Positions 7,355 to 16,059 are shown, counted from the first letter of the stretch. The stretch: 64,000 nt of DNA from Micromonospora chersina (GCF_900091475.1 NZ_FMIB01000002.1:1054001-1118000); one strand, 5' to 3'. Notes: generated by a model from the letters alone, not told the origin. Numbers and translations are program-made.

Positions 7355-8011
7355 CCGACCTCACCGCCCACCCCCTCCAGGAGATCACCCTCGACCAGCA
7401 GGTCGCGCTGCACACCGTCGCGACGCGACTGGCTGAGGAGTTCGACGGCATCTACGGCACCGAGACCATCGAGCGGTTCCTGCAGACCAGCTACGAGCAG
7501 TTCGCCACCGCCGCCAGCATTGCGAACTTCCTGCCGCTGCTCGCCGAGCGCTTCGCCCGCCAGCGGCTACGGGCTCTCGCCCGGGTCGAGGGACACCACC
7601 GCGACGGGCGCCCTGTCGTGCTGTTCCTGTGCACCCACAACGCCGGCCGCTCCCAGATGGCCCTGGGTTTCTTCACCCACCTGGCCGGCGACCAGGCGAT
7701 CGCCTGGTCCGGTGGCAGCGAACCCGGCATCGAGATCAACCCCTGCGCGACCGCGGCGATGACCGAACGCGGCATCGACATATCGGAGAGTTCCCCAAGC
7801 CGTGGACCGACGAGGTGGTCCGGGCCGCCGACGTCGTGGTCACGATGGGCTGCGGCGCGCGTGCCCCATCTTCCCCGGCACCCGCTATGAGAACTGGACC
7901 GTGGACGACCCCGCCGGGCTCGACCTGGCCGACGTGCGGCCGATCCGCGACGAGATCGAGCGCCGCGTCCGTCGCCTGCTCGACGAGCTGAACGTTTCCG
8001 CCACCCGATAA
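7351..8011 (+). pseudogene. Arsenate reductase with N-terminal helical-bundle domain, broken by two frameshifts
   Basis: The first 75 residues look like the three-helix dimerisation domain often found before ArsC (EEFDGIYGTETIERFLQTSY). The reductase P-loop CTHNAGRS follows. Near 7790 the frame breaks, and EFPKPWTDEVVRAADVV continues one frame away. Near 7850, at MGCG, it breaks again before CPIFPGTRYENW and the normal C-terminus. Each break is explained by one missing base relative to the intact arsC at 8981-9388. Catalytic Cys and Arg survive, but the Asp-containing end is out of frame. This is either a real pseudogene or two sequencing errors. Confidence 0.8.
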
Positions 8012-8061
8012 CCAATCTGCCCGACGATCCGGGACAGCACCATCATGGGAGATAAAGACTG

Positions 8062-8805
8062 ATGACCATCGCACCTTGGCGGCGCCTGCTGGCCGAGTTC
8101 GTCGGCACCGCCCTGCTGGTCACCGCCGTGGTCGGCTCCGGCATCATGGCCGCCACCCTCTCCCCCGGTGATGTGGGCCTGCAGCTACTGGAGAACTCCA
8201 CCGCCACGGCGTTCGCTCTCGGCGCGCTGATCCTGATCTTCGGCCCGGTCTCCGGCGCGCACTTCAATCCCGTCGTCTCCGCCGCTGACTGGTTCCTCGG
8301 CCGCCGTGCCGGCACCGGCCTCACCGCCCGAGACCTGGGCGGCTACGTCGTGGCGCAGGTGCTGGGGGCGATCGCCGGGTCCGTGCTGGCCAATCTGATG
8401 TTCGACCTCGCCGCCGTCGACTTCTCCGGCAAGGACCGCGCCGCCGGTCACCTCTGGCTGGGTGAAGTTGTCGCCACCACCGGCCTGATCCTGCTGATCT
8501 TCGCCCTCGCCCGCTCCGGCCGCGCCGCGGTCGCACCCGCCGCCGTCGGCGCCTACATCGGCGCCGCCTACTGGTTCACCTCGTCGACCTCGTTCGCCAA
8601 CCCGGCGGTCACCATCGGCCGCGCGTTCACCGACACCTTCGCCGGCATCGCCCCCACCTCCGTGCCCGGCTTCGTCGTCGCGCAGCTTGTGGGACTTGCC
8701 GTCGGTGTCGGCCTGCTCGCCGCCCTCTACCCCGACGCGGGCGCCGCCGCCGACCAGGTCGTCGTCCCCACCGACGAGGACGCCGCCATCGGCCGCCGCT
8801 CATGA
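8062..8805 (+). CDS. aqpS: Aquaporin-type (MIP/AqpS-like) channel of the arsenic operon
   Basis: A 247-residue membrane channel with six hydrophobic helices and the two half-helix motifs of aquaporins, HFNPV near residue 72 and FANPA near 178. It lies between arsenate reductase genes, as in operons where AqpS lets As(III) made by ArsC leak out of the cell; this is the only arsenite exit route visible in the window. Its stop overlaps the start of a small frame at 8802 by four bases. A glyceroporin role cannot be excluded from sequence alone. Confidence 0.88.
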   Translation: MTIAPWRRLLAEFVGTALLVTAVVGSGIMAATLSPGDVGLQLLENSTATAFALGALILIFGPVSGAHFNPVVSAADWFLGRRAGTGLTARDLGGYVVAQVLGAIAGSVLANLMFDLAAVDFSGKDRAAGHLWLGEVVATTGLILLIFALARSGRAAVAPAAVGAYIGAAYWFTSSTSFANPAVTIGRAFTDTFAGIAPTSVPGFVVAQLVGLAVGVGLLAALYPDAGAAADQVVVPTDEDAAIGRRS

Positions 8806-8984
8806 CAACCCCGCACCCACACGGCACCCGCGGCGCTCGGCCTGATGCCGGATTGGTCAACCGCCGCTGTGACCCCGGCCGCTACCGGACGCTCGACCGC
8901 AACAGCGACCCAGCCCACCTGTTCCCCGACCCCGACGACAAGCCGGTCAACCGGCCCTCGCACCGCATGGAAGGCACCCGATGA
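8802..8984 (+). CDS. Hypothetical short protein between aquaporin and arsC
   Basis: A 60-residue frame whose start overlaps the aquaporin stop (ATGA) and whose stop overlaps the arsC start (ATGA), which is how real actinobacterial operon genes are often joined. The product is polar and Pro/Arg/Asp-rich with no recognisable domain (a DPAHLFPDPDDKPVNRPSHR stretch near the end). It may be a genuine linker gene or merely spacer DNA that happens to be open. Confidence 0.35.
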   Translation: MTTPHPHGTRGARPDAGLVNRRCDPGRYRTLDRNSDPAHLFPDPDDKPVNRPSHRMEGTR

Positions 8985-9388
8985 GCGACAAGCCCAGCGT
9001 CCTGTTCGTCTGCGTCCACAACGCCGGCCGCTCCCAGATGGCCGCCGGCTGGCTGCGCCACCTCGCCGGCGACACCGTCGAAGTCCGCTCCGCCGGCAGC
9101 GCCCCCGCCGACCAGGTCAACCCCGCCGCCGTCGAGGCCATGCGCGAGGTCGGCATCGACATCACCGACCAGACCCCCAAGCTCCTGGAGTACGCGACCG
9201 CGCAGTCCTCCGACGTCATCGTCACCATGGGCTGCGGCGACGCCTGCCCCGTCTTCCCCGCCAAGCGCTACGAGGACTGGAAGCTCGAAGACCCCGCCGG
9301 CAAGGGCGTCGACGCCGTCCGGCCGATCCGCGACGAGATCCGTTCCCGCGTGGAGCAGCTGCTCACCGAACTGCGCCCCACCGCCTGA
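8981..9388 (+). CDS. arsC: Arsenate reductase (LMW-phosphatase, thioredoxin-coupled type)
   Basis: A 135-residue arsenate reductase with the P-loop CVHNAGRS (Cys12, Arg18), RSAGSAPADQVNPAAVEAM, the redox-linked cysteines in TMGCGDACPVFP (about residues 84-91) and the DAVRPIRDEI end. Three cysteines in these places match the thioredoxin-linked ArsC relay: attack on As(V), then an internal disulfide that is passed out. The product As(III) would leave by the neighbouring aquaporin. This is the only complete stand-alone ArsC here. Confidence 0.92.
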   Translation: MSDKPSVLFVCVHNAGRSQMAAGWLRHLAGDTVEVRSAGSAPADQVNPAAVEAMREVGIDITDQTPKLLEYATAQSSDVIVTMGCGDACPVFPAKRYEDWKLEDPAGKGVDAVRPIRDEIRSRVEQLLTELRPTA

Positions 9389-9456
9389 CAACGCCTTCGT
9401 TGCCGCCCACCGGGTCCCACCCCGGTGGGCGGCTCACCCCTGAGCAGGAGCCCCTC

Positions 9457-10043
9457 GTGTCCGACCCACACCGCCTGATCATCATCGGTTCCGGACCCGC
9501 CGGATACACCGCCGCCGTCTACGCCGCCCGCGCCAACCTCACGCCCAGGACATCGCCGTGGTCGGCGGTGGCGACACCGCGATGGAGGAAGCCACCTTCC
9601 TCACCCGATTCGCTCGCAGCGTCACCATCATCCACCGCCGGGACACCTTCCGCGCCAGCCGAATCATGTCTGAGCGGGCGCTGACCAACGACAAGATCCA
9701 GGTGGCGTGGAACAGCGTGGTCGAGGAGATCCTCGGCCACGACGGCGCCGTCGCCGGAGCTCGGCTACGGGACGTCCGCACCGGCGAGACCCGGGTCTTG
9801 GACGTCACCGGCGTGTTCGTCGCCATCGGCCACGACCCGCGCAGCGAACTGTTCCGCGGCCAGGTCACCCTCGACGCCGACGGCTACGTCACCGTCGAGG
9901 CCCCCGGCACCCGCACCAACCTGCCCGGCGTGTTCGCCGCCGGTGACCTCGTCGACCACACCTACCGCGAGGCGATCACCGCCGCCGGCACCGGCTGCGC
10001 CGCCGCCCTCGACGCCGAGCGCTACCTCACCGCCCTGGCCTGA
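9457..10043 (+). pseudogene. trxB: Thioredoxin reductase with large internal deletion
   Basis: GTG 9457 opens a clear TrxB N-terminus ([20 protein letters not shown]), but after about 29 residues, at 9540-9550, the sequence jumps and changes frame into the NADPH domain ([15 protein letters not shown]). It then continues normally through the FAD-closing motif [17 protein letters not shown] to the end. Roughly 110-120 residues are gone, including the redox CxxC pair, so no active enzyme can be made. The intact version would recharge thioredoxin for ArsC. The cell presumably uses a TrxB encoded elsewhere. Confidence 0.85.
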
Positions 10044-10092
10044 CCGGCGCCGCCCGAGGTCCGGCCAGCTCGGCCGGGCCTCGGGCCGACGA

Positions 10093-11136
10093 TCATCCGC
10101 CCAGGCGGGCGGCGATGTCGGCGACCGTCGCTTTCGCTGTCCGGCCGGCACCCACCAGTGTGGCTGACGCCGGCCCCGTCCAATCGCCGTAACCCAGCAG
10201 GTAGAGGCGAGGCTCGTCCACCGACCGGGTGCCCTCGGTGGCCACCTCCCCTTGCCGCCATCCGGGCAGCAGCGGCGCGAGGTGGGTGAGGTTGGGCTGG
10301 AAACCCGTACACCAGATGATGGCGTCGCAGGGCTGCTCGGCGCCATCGGCCCACCGCACGCCACGATCGGTCAGCCGCGCGAACATCGGACGGGCGTGCA
10401 GAACTCCGCGGTCCCGCGCCTGGCGGACGCTGGGCACCATCACGATGTCGCCGAGGTCGCTGACACCGCCACCGGCACCACCGGCGGCCTTGCGGGTAGC
10501 CACACCGAACAGCACCCGACCGTCGACGTCGTCGGGCATGAACCGCGCCGGCCGCAAGGTGACCCAGCTGGCCTCGGCGACCCGGGACACGTCCGCCAAG
10601 ATCTGCGCCGCGGAGTTACCTCCACCGACGATCACGACCCGCTGCCCCCGGAACTGCTCTGGCGAGGTGTAGTGCACCGTGTGCAGCTGCCGGCCGGCGA
10701 AGTCGTCACGGCCCGGGATGTCGGGAACGTACGGGCACTCCCACGTACCGGTGGCGGAGATGACGTACCTGGCCAGCCAGCTCCCGTCGCCGGTCTCCAC
10801 CGCCAGGCGCTCCCCGGAACGCCGCACCTCATGGACCCGGACCGGCCGACGCACCCGCAGGTCGTACCGCTGCTCGTAGGACCGTAGGTAGTCCACGACA
10901 TGCGCAGCGGTGGGGAACTCCTCGCCCTCCTGCCGAGGCATCCCCCACCCCGGCAGCGGGCTGTACTCGGCCGGAGAGAACAACCGCAACGAGTCCCAGC
11001 CATGCCGCCACGCGCCACCCGGCTGCGACTGGCCGTCGAGGATGACGTAATCCAGACCGGCACGGCGCAGGTAGTAGCCCGCCGCCAAACCCGCCTGCCC
11101 GCCCCCTACGACCACCACGTCACACGATCCGGACAC
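10093..11136 (-). CDS. arsO: ArsO-like flavin-dependent monooxygenase
   Basis: A 347-residue flavoprotein: GGGQAG (about 11-16), RLFSPAEYSPLPG near 55, VVIVGGGNSAAQI near 165 and IWCTGFQPNLTHLAP near 268. It is the third member of this family in the island and closest in layout to the one at 5026-6183. GTG 11136 is the start. It faces the arsR at 11352 across a 215-base gap that holds an operator-like dyad. The substrate is not known from sequence. Confidence 0.82.
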   Translation of the reverse strand: MSGSCDVVVVGGGQAGLAAGYYLRRAGLDYVILDGQSQPGGAWRHGWDSLRLFSPAEYSPLPGWGMPRQEGEEFPTAAHVVDYLRSYEQRYDLRVRRPVRVHEVRRSGERLAVETGDGSWLARYVISATGTWECPYVPDIPGRDDFAGRQLHTVHYTSPEQFRGQRVVIVGGGNSAAQILADVSRVAEASWVTLRPARFMPDDVDGRVLFGVATRKAAGGAGGGVSDLGDIVMVPSVRQARDRGVLHARPMFARLTDRGVRWADGAEQPCDAIIWCTGFQPNLTHLAPLLPGWRQGEVATEGTRSVDEPRLYLLGYGDWTGPASATLVGAGRTAKATVADIAARLGG

Positions 11137-11323
11137 GCTCCGGCACCTCCTCCGTCCCGCTGATCATCATGCCGAGCGACCCAAGCTCTCTACACGCGGG
11201 CCGATGCACACACCCTGCACGCGGGGGCAGGCGGCGCAGCGGCTTCCCCAGCTGACGGGTACGGCCACCAGTACTCGGGGAGCCCCTACCCGCCGGCCGT
11301 CGGCGGCCTGGTCGTGGGTTCCG

Positions 11324-11344
11324 CCAACGTATTGATGGTGTTGG
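11324..11344. promoter_or_regulatory. Operator-like dyad before arsR
   Basis: CCAAC (11324-11328) and GTTGG (11340-11344) are inverted arms separated by 11 bases, just 7 bases before the arsR start codon. The spacing equals that of the TTGA-N11-TCAA dyads at 1986 and 4595, although the arm sequence differs. Confidence 0.45.
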
Positions 11345-11351
11345 TGGGACG

Positions 11352-11723
11352 ATGGATGACGTGGGAACCCCGAAAACCGCCGTACCTGCTGTCTCGCCGC
11401 TTGCCGGTGAGCCGATCAAGCGTGCCGACGCCGAACGCCTCGCGGGAGTGCTGAAGGCCGTCGCCGACCCGGCCCGGCTGCGACTGCTCAGTCTGATCCA
11501 GTCCGCTCCCGAGGGCGAGGCGTCCGTCACCGACCTCACCACCCCGCTCGGCCTCTCCCAGCCGACCGTCAGCCATCATCTCCGGATCCTCACCGAGGCC
11601 GGCCTGCTCGAGCGGGACAAGCGGGGCGTCTGGGCGTACTACCGCCTGGTGCCGTCCGCGATCGCGGCGATCGCCGAACTGTTGACGCCGCCCCGCAAGC
11701 GGGCGACAAGGAAGACTCGCTAA
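11352..11723 (+). CDS. arsR: ArsR-family regulator lacking the CxC motif
   Basis: A 123-residue ArsR winged helix: LKAVADPARLRLLSLI, then SQPTVSHHLRILTEAGL, then a wing with RDKRGVWAYYRL. At the position where the arsR at 4623 has ACVCDL this protein has ASVTDL, so the usual As(III) cysteines are missing. The protein contains no cysteine at all and must sense something else, or another site or signal. It is divergent from the ArsO-like gene at 10093-11136. Confidence 0.85.
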   Translation: MDDVGTPKTAVPAVSPLAGEPIKRADAERLAGVLKAVADPARLRLLSLIQSAPEGEASVTDLTTPLGLSQPTVSHHLRILTEAGLLERDKRGVWAYYRLVPSAIAAIAELLTPPRKRATRKTR

Positions 11724-11761
11724 GCGCAGTGTCAGAGACCGCCGGCACCAGAACGGCGGCG

Positions 11762-11802
11762 AGCCATCGGCGGCGTCCGAGGTTCGGACGCCGCCGATGG
11801 CT
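11762..11802. terminator. Perfect 19-bp hairpin after arsR
   Basis: Arms 11762-11780 and 11784-11802 are perfectly complementary with a 3-base loop, 38 bases after the arsR stop. There is no long T tract, as is common for actinobacterial terminators. It closes the arsenic island on the right. Confidence 0.75.
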
Positions 11803-12136
11803 GGAACCGCACACGGGCTCGCCGCCTTTGCGGGATCGTTTTCCGGTCCGGCTCAGTCCCCCCGGGGGCCATCGGCGTGTTCCTGCCTGCGCCCACCTTC
11901 TCCCGTTGACGCATCGGCGGGAACGACATGTCGGCGAGGTGCATCGGTTCTGCAGTGGCCGGAGAGGCGCCCCAAGCAGTCGGCAGTCCCACAGGTGACT
12001 GGTCAAGGGGTGGCCTGCGCGCGGCTCCTTTGGTCAGCAGGCTCGGTCGCTGGCCCGATTCCCGGCGAAGCAGCAAGACCGCGGCTGCTACGAATCCCAG
12101 GTCGGAACATGCTCAGGTCATGTGGGCAGTCCCTGT
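11803..12136. other. Non-coding stretch, no gene supported
   Basis: Open frames on both strands here lack recognisable motifs. A hydrophobic run followed by RRES on the minus strand (about 12040-12090) recalls the last helix of a transporter, but nothing before it fits. I see no gene. Confidence 0.4.
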
Positions 12137-13549
12137 TCAGTGCGCATGGGCCGTCGCGCCCGTGGATGGCTTCAGGTTCGGGACGATGAGCAGCGATACG
12201 ACGGCGGCAACAGCGGCCGTCGCTGCGGCGAAGGTGAAGGCGCGGGTGAAGCCGACGCTGCTGCTGTCAGCGATACTCGCCGCCGCGATGCTGGACACCA
12301 CTGCGACGCCGAGGGCGGCGCCGAACTCGTGGAAGGTGCTGAGAAGACCGGAGGCCAGTCCGGCTTCGTGATGAGCGACCTGCGCCAGCGCGGTTGTGGA
12401 GGCGGCGACGAAGGCGCCGCCGATGCCCGCTGCGCCGACGCTGATCCCGGCCACCACCGCAGCCGCACCGTCCCAGAACACGGGCAGCGCGGTGCCGAGC
12501 GCGGCGATCGCAAGCCCTGTGGCCGCGACCGGCCGGGCACCGAGGCGGCCGATGGCGTGACCGGCGGCCTGGGCTCCGATGATCGTTGCCAGGGCGACCG
12601 GCAGGAACAGCAGCCCGGTGTGCAGCGCCCCGTAACCCTTGTGGTGTTGCAGGTAGAACGACCCGAGGAAGAAGATCGCGATCATCAGAGCCGTCGCGGC
12701 CAGGATGAGGAACGTGCCGGCGGCAACCGGCCGGCGAGTCAGGATCCGCAGGTCCATCAGCGGTGAGCGCACGGCGCGTTGCACGACGGCGAACACGAGG
12801 TACAGGACGACGGCACCGGCCAGCGTCCCGAGGGTCGTCGCGGTCAACCAGCCGCGGTCCCCGGCGTTGATCAGAGCGTAGATGGCCGTGCCGGTCGCGG
12901 CGGTGACGAGGATGGCGCCCGGCACGTCGAGGCGTGCTCGGGTCGTCGGCGGCAGGTGCGCCGGCAGCATCCGGGCAAGTGCCACCAGCACGATCAGACC
13001 GATGGGCACGTTGATGTAGAACACCCACTGCCAACCAGGGCCTGCGGTCAGTACGCCGCCGAGCAGTACGCCGATCGCCGAGCCGGTACCGCCGAGCGCG
13101 GACCAGATGCCGAGGGCCTTGTTGCGTTCGTCCCCGTGGAAGGTTCTGGTGAGCACCGACAGCGCCGCGGGCGACAGCATCGCCGCACCGACACCTTGTG
13201 CGACTCGGCCGCCGATCAGCAGCGCGGCGCCAGGGGCCAGGCCGGTGATCAGGGATGCGGCGGTGAACACGAGCAAGCCGAGCAGGACCACGCGGCGGGC
13301 GCCGAAGAGATCGGCTGCCCTACCGCCGAGAAGCATCAGGCCGCCGAACATCAGGGTGTAGGCGCTGACGACCCAGGTCAGTGTGTCGCGTGCCAGGCCG
13401 AGGTCCGTTCCGATGTGCGGCAGCGCGATCGCCACCACGGTGACGTCCAGGATGAGCATGAACTGCGCGACGCCGAGCAGTGCCAGCATGCGCCAGCGGC
13501 GTGGGTCGGCGGCGGTGGTGTCGGGTTGGTCGACGGCCTGAGCGGACAC
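12137..13549 (-). CDS. MFS drug exporter, DHA2/QacA-EmrB type
   Basis: A transporter of about 470 residues with 12-14 hydrophobic helices. Diagnostic motifs are LDVTVVAIALPHI in helix 1 (motif D1 of the DHA2 family), GGRAADLFGARRV in loop 2-3 (motif A) and an RVAQGVGAAMLSPAAL helix. GTG 13549 is chosen as start because the family begins a few residues before helix 1; the open frame extends further upstream over the TetR gene without similarity. A palindrome and a divergent tetR precede it, so it is probably induced by the drug it exports. Confidence 0.88.
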   Translation of the reverse strand: MSAQAVDQPDTTAADPRRWRMLALLGVAQFMLILDVTVVAIALPHIGTDLGLARDTLTWVVSAYTLMFGGLMLLGGRAADLFGARRVVLLGLLVFTAASLITGLAPGAALLIGGRVAQGVGAAMLSPAALSVLTRTFHGDERNKALGIWSALGGTGSAIGVLLGGVLTAGPGWQWVFYINVPIGLIVLVALARMLPAHLPPTTRARLDVPGAILVTAATGTAIYALINAGDRGWLTATTLGTLAGAVVLYLVFAVVQRAVRSPLMDLRILTRRPVAAGTFLILAATALMIAIFFLGSFYLQHHKGYGALHTGLLFLPVALATIIGAQAAGHAIGRLGARPVAATGLAIAALGTALPVFWDGAAAVVAGISVGAAGIGGAFVAASTTALAQVAHHEAGLASGLLSTFHEFGAALGVAVVSSIAAASIADSSSVGFTRAFTFAAATAAVAAVVSLLIVPNLKPSTGATAHAH

Positions 13550-13564
13550 AGGGTGGCCCCCAAT

Positions 13565-13620
13565 TCGAACAGTTGTGTTTGAGTTGTGTCGGGTACAGTA
13601 ACTCGTACAGCACTGTTCGA
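13565..13620. promoter_or_regulatory. TetR operator pair between exporter and tetR
   Basis: TCGAACAGT (13565-13573) and ACTGTTCGA (13612-13620) are perfect 9-base inverted copies spanning the divergent promoter region. They lie just upstream of both starts, as expected for a TetR protein controlling exporter and itself. Confidence 0.6.
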
Positions 13621-13633
13621 CAAAGGGGTCCGG

Positions 13634-14239
13634 ATGGCCGCAAGGGGGCAGGCGAAGACGCCGGGCAGGCGAGCCGACGCGCAGCGCAGCATCACGGCGA
13701 TTCTTGAGGCCGCGGTGAAGGCCTTGAGCCGCAACCCGGAGGCCAGCGTCAGCGAGATCGCCAAAGCCGCGGGCGTCGGCAGGGTCACGCTCTACGGCCA
13801 CTTCCCCAACCGCGACGAGCTGGTGGAGGCGGCATTCGCTAGGGTCATCGACGAGGGTCACGGCGCACTCGACGCGGTCGATCTGAGCGGCGATGCCAGG
13901 CAGGCACTCACCCGGCTGATCCATTCCAGCTGGCTGCTGGTGAATCAGTCCCGGTCCCTCCTACTGGCGGCTCAGAAGGTTCTACCGCCCAGCCGGATCC
14001 GCGACCTGCACGCCGGCCCGGCGGAGCGCGTCGAAGGCCTCGTCAAACGCGGTCAGGACGAGGGAGTGTTCCGCAGCGACCTCTCGACTGCCTGGCTGGT
14101 AGGCGTCATGCACAGCGTGATGCACAATGCCGCCGACGAGATCAACGCCGGCCGCTTGGACAGCGACGAGGCCGCCGCGTTCATCACCGCGACCGTTCTG
14201 GCCGCCTTCACCCCGCCCGGCAGCCGCGTTCCCGCCTGA
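13634..14239 (+). CDS. TetR-family regulator of the DHA2 exporter
   Basis: A 201-residue TetR protein. The helix-turn-helix is ASVSEIAKAAGVGRVTLYGHF (about residues 41-61), with the family Tyr/Phe end. The C-terminal ligand domain is all-helical. ATG 13634 is used; upstream in-frame codons overlap the operator. Divergent from and presumably repressing the exporter at 12137-13549. Confidence 0.9.
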   Translation: MAARGQAKTPGRRADAQRSITAILEAAVKALSRNPEASVSEIAKAAGVGRVTLYGHFPNRDELVEAAFARVIDEGHGALDAVDLSGDARQALTRLIHSSWLLVNQSRSLLLAAQKVLPPSRIRDLHAGPAERVEGLVKRGQDEGVFRSDLSTAWLVGVMHSVMHNAADEINAGRLDSDEAAAFITATVLAAFTPPGSRVPA

Positions 14240-14263
14240 GCAGCCGGCTGTTCCCGGCGCGAA

Positions 14264-14848
14264 CTAGCGGGGACGGGCGCCCATCCCGGCCAGGGTGACG
14301 GTGACCAGCCGCTGGACGGCGTCTTGGGGAACGGTGCCGGCTGCCGCGAGGGCATGCAGGCAGTAGTTGGCTAATTCGTCGGCGGCCACGTCGTCGCGGA
14401 GGTCGCCGTCTCGGACAGCCTCGGCAATGAGGTCTCGGACGAAGCTGCGGAGTTCCTGCTGGGCGTGGTGGACGTGTCCGCTGCCGTGCAGGTGCGCGGC
14501 GAGTTCGCCGCCGTGGTGGCGCGCGGAGTGGTGCTGGAGGCGGGCGTAGGTGTTCAGGGCAGCTTCCAGGCGCGCGATGGCCGGGGCGGCGGGGTCGACG
14601 GCGGCGGCGAGTTGGTCGAGGTGTGTGGCGATCTGACGTTCGTGCCACGCGGTGAGGACGGCCTGCGCGTCGGGGAAGTACTTGTACAGCGTGGCGCGCC
14701 CGATCCCGGCCTGCTCGGCGATCTGGGACATCGTTACGGCGACCAGCCCGTGCTTGGCCACTAGTGCGGCCATGGCATCCATGGCGGCGTCGCGAACCGC
14801 TGCGCGGTGCGCGTCGATCGTTTCGGTCCACAGCTTGGGCACACTCAC
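14264..14848 (-). CDS. TetR-family regulator
   Basis: A 194-residue TetR protein with HTH VTMSQIAEQAGIGRATLYKYF near residues 38-58 and a His-rich stretch around 105-130 (LQHHSARHHGG, HGSGHVHHA). It is divergent from the DUF2218 gene at 15031, and a dyad within the strong promoter at 14885-14911 suggests that it represses that gene. The His cluster might bind metal; that is only a thought. Confidence 0.88.
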   Translation of the reverse strand: MSVPKLWTETIDAHRAAVRDAAMDAMAALVAKHGLVAVTMSQIAEQAGIGRATLYKYFPDAQAVLTAWHERQIATHLDQLAAAVDPAAPAIARLEAALNTYARLQHHSARHHGGELAAHLHGSGHVHHAQQELRSFVRDLIAEAVRDGDLRDDVAADELANYCLHALAAAGTVPQDAVQRLVTVTLAGMGARPR

Positions 14849-14884
14849 ATGCTACATGCCGTTCACGGGCGGAACAGGTTGCTG

Positions 14885-14911
14885 TTGACGTAGACAGGTT
14901 GTCTCTATAAT
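14885..14911 (+). promoter_or_regulatory. Promoter with embedded TetR-like operator
   Basis: TTGACG (14885-14890) and a consensus TATAAT (14906-14911) bracket TAGACA-GGT-TGTCT (14891-14904), an inverted repeat lying exactly in the spacer. The spacer is short (15 bases). Repressor binding here would block RNA polymerase for the gene at 15031. Confidence 0.6.
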
Positions 14912-15030
14912 TTGGGAGGCACCACGACCTGCCGGGCGACACGAATTCCACCCTGACCCTCCACCACTGGGGAGCGGGCCCGCGAACCGCTGGGGTTGCT
15001 CCTCGCAACCCACGACCGAGAAGGAACACC

Positions 15031-15639
15031 GTGCCAGTCCTGCAAGCCCAGATTCAGGCCGACCGAGCCACTCGCTATCTCGTCCAGTTCTGCAAGCACG
15101 CCGCCGCCATGGGCAGCGGTGGCCATTCCGCCCGCATGCACATGCGCCGGGAGGTGGAGGTGGCCGCCGAGTGGAGCGACACCAGCGGAAGGGTCACCTT
15201 CGGCCCGTGGGGCGAGGCGACGCTCACCGCCGACGGCAACTCGCTCACGGTGCGGATCGACGCGGGGGACGAAGACGGTCTGACTCAGATCCGCGACATC
15301 ATCGCCCGCGATTTCGAGCGGTTCAGCCGCCGGGACCCTCTGGCCGTAGCGTGGCAGCGTCTCGACTCCCCCGACGAGGCCCCCGTTCGAGACGCCGTCG
15401 GCATGCCATCCGGGAAACGGCGGGGCTTCCGGCGATCCCACCTTCAGAGCGCTGTCCTCGCGCTGGCCGTGGTCCTGGTCGCCGCTGTGCATGTGGGGCT
15501 GGCGGGCTCGGTCTTGGCGGAGTCGCGATGGACGGGCCTGGCCGCGAACTTCGTCGTGGTGCTCATCGCTGTCAAGATCGCGCTGTTCGCGGTGGCCCGC
15601 TTAAGGATCCGTCAGCGCGGGGCCGCCAAGCGCCCCTGA
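15031..15639 (+). CDS. DUF2218 protein with C-terminal membrane helices
   Basis: A 202-residue protein. Residues 1-95 match the small DUF2218 family (opening ATRYLVQFCKHAAAMGSGGH, ending in RDIIARDFERF), of unknown function. The C-terminal part adds two hydrophobic helices (about 140-160 and 170-190), so the domain is tethered inside the membrane. GTG 15031 follows GAGAAGGA. Stand-alone DUF2218 proteins often lie beside siderophore or metal-uptake genes. Here it is controlled by the TetR at 14264. Confidence 0.75.
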   Translation: MPVLQAQIQADRATRYLVQFCKHAAAMGSGGHSARMHMRREVEVAAEWSDTSGRVTFGPWGEATLTADGNSLTVRIDAGDEDGLTQIRDIIARDFERFSRRDPLAVAWQRLDSPDEAPVRDAVGMPSGKRRGFRRSHLQSAVLALAVVLVAAVHVGLAGSVLAESRWTGLAANFVVVLIAVKIALFAVARLRIRQRGAAKRP

Positions 15640-15896
15640 CCACACCTGAGCCGGGCGGCGGTCACGGCGGGGCGCCACTTCGTGACGGCTGCCGCCGTTG
15701 CGAGTCGTTGCCCCTTCTCCCGACCGGAGCTCGCAGGAGGGTCGAGCCTGACCCGGCCCTACTATGAGCGGGTAGTAGTTGCCCTGGGACGGCGACCGCA
15801 TCCGGTAGGAGCGATGTGTGGGCGTCGGGTCCACGCCTCCTCGCGGAAGGATCAACTGTGCCTTTCCAGCGGCGTCACCGGGCGGCCTGACCTTGC

Positions 15897-16052
15897 TTGC
15901 CGCATCATCGGGTCTCGCCTGCAAACAGCCGTCAGCGCGTCAGCGCCGCGCGCTGGGCACTACGGGTGTCGCTGGCGCTGTTTCCCGCTCTCGTCGTGGC
16001 GTTTGCGTTCGCCTCTCCCGCCGCCGCGCATTTCAAGCTGCTGAAGCCCACA
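15897..16052 (+). pseudogene. Truncated secreted protein (signal peptide and first mature residues)
   Basis: A signal peptide (basic start, hydrophobic core LALFPALVVAFAFASPAAA) is followed directly by HFKLLKP, then the similarity stops and the frame becomes Arg-rich. A mature N-terminal His followed by FxLxxP recalls secreted copper oxygenase-like proteins (the SCE4755 type). Only the first 50 codons survive, next to an IstB fragment, so an insertion or deletion removed the rest. Confidence 0.55.
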
Positions 16053-16059
16053 TGTCGCT

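Noticed and set aside
8845..9684. Frame crossing the small gene, arsC and trxB
   Set aside because: It is the shifted reading of arsC (Arg-rich nonsense); the arsC frame has all catalytic motifs.
11803..12076. C-terminal remnant of a membrane transporter
   Set aside because: One hydrophobic helix followed by RRES is too little; no further transporter text upstream.
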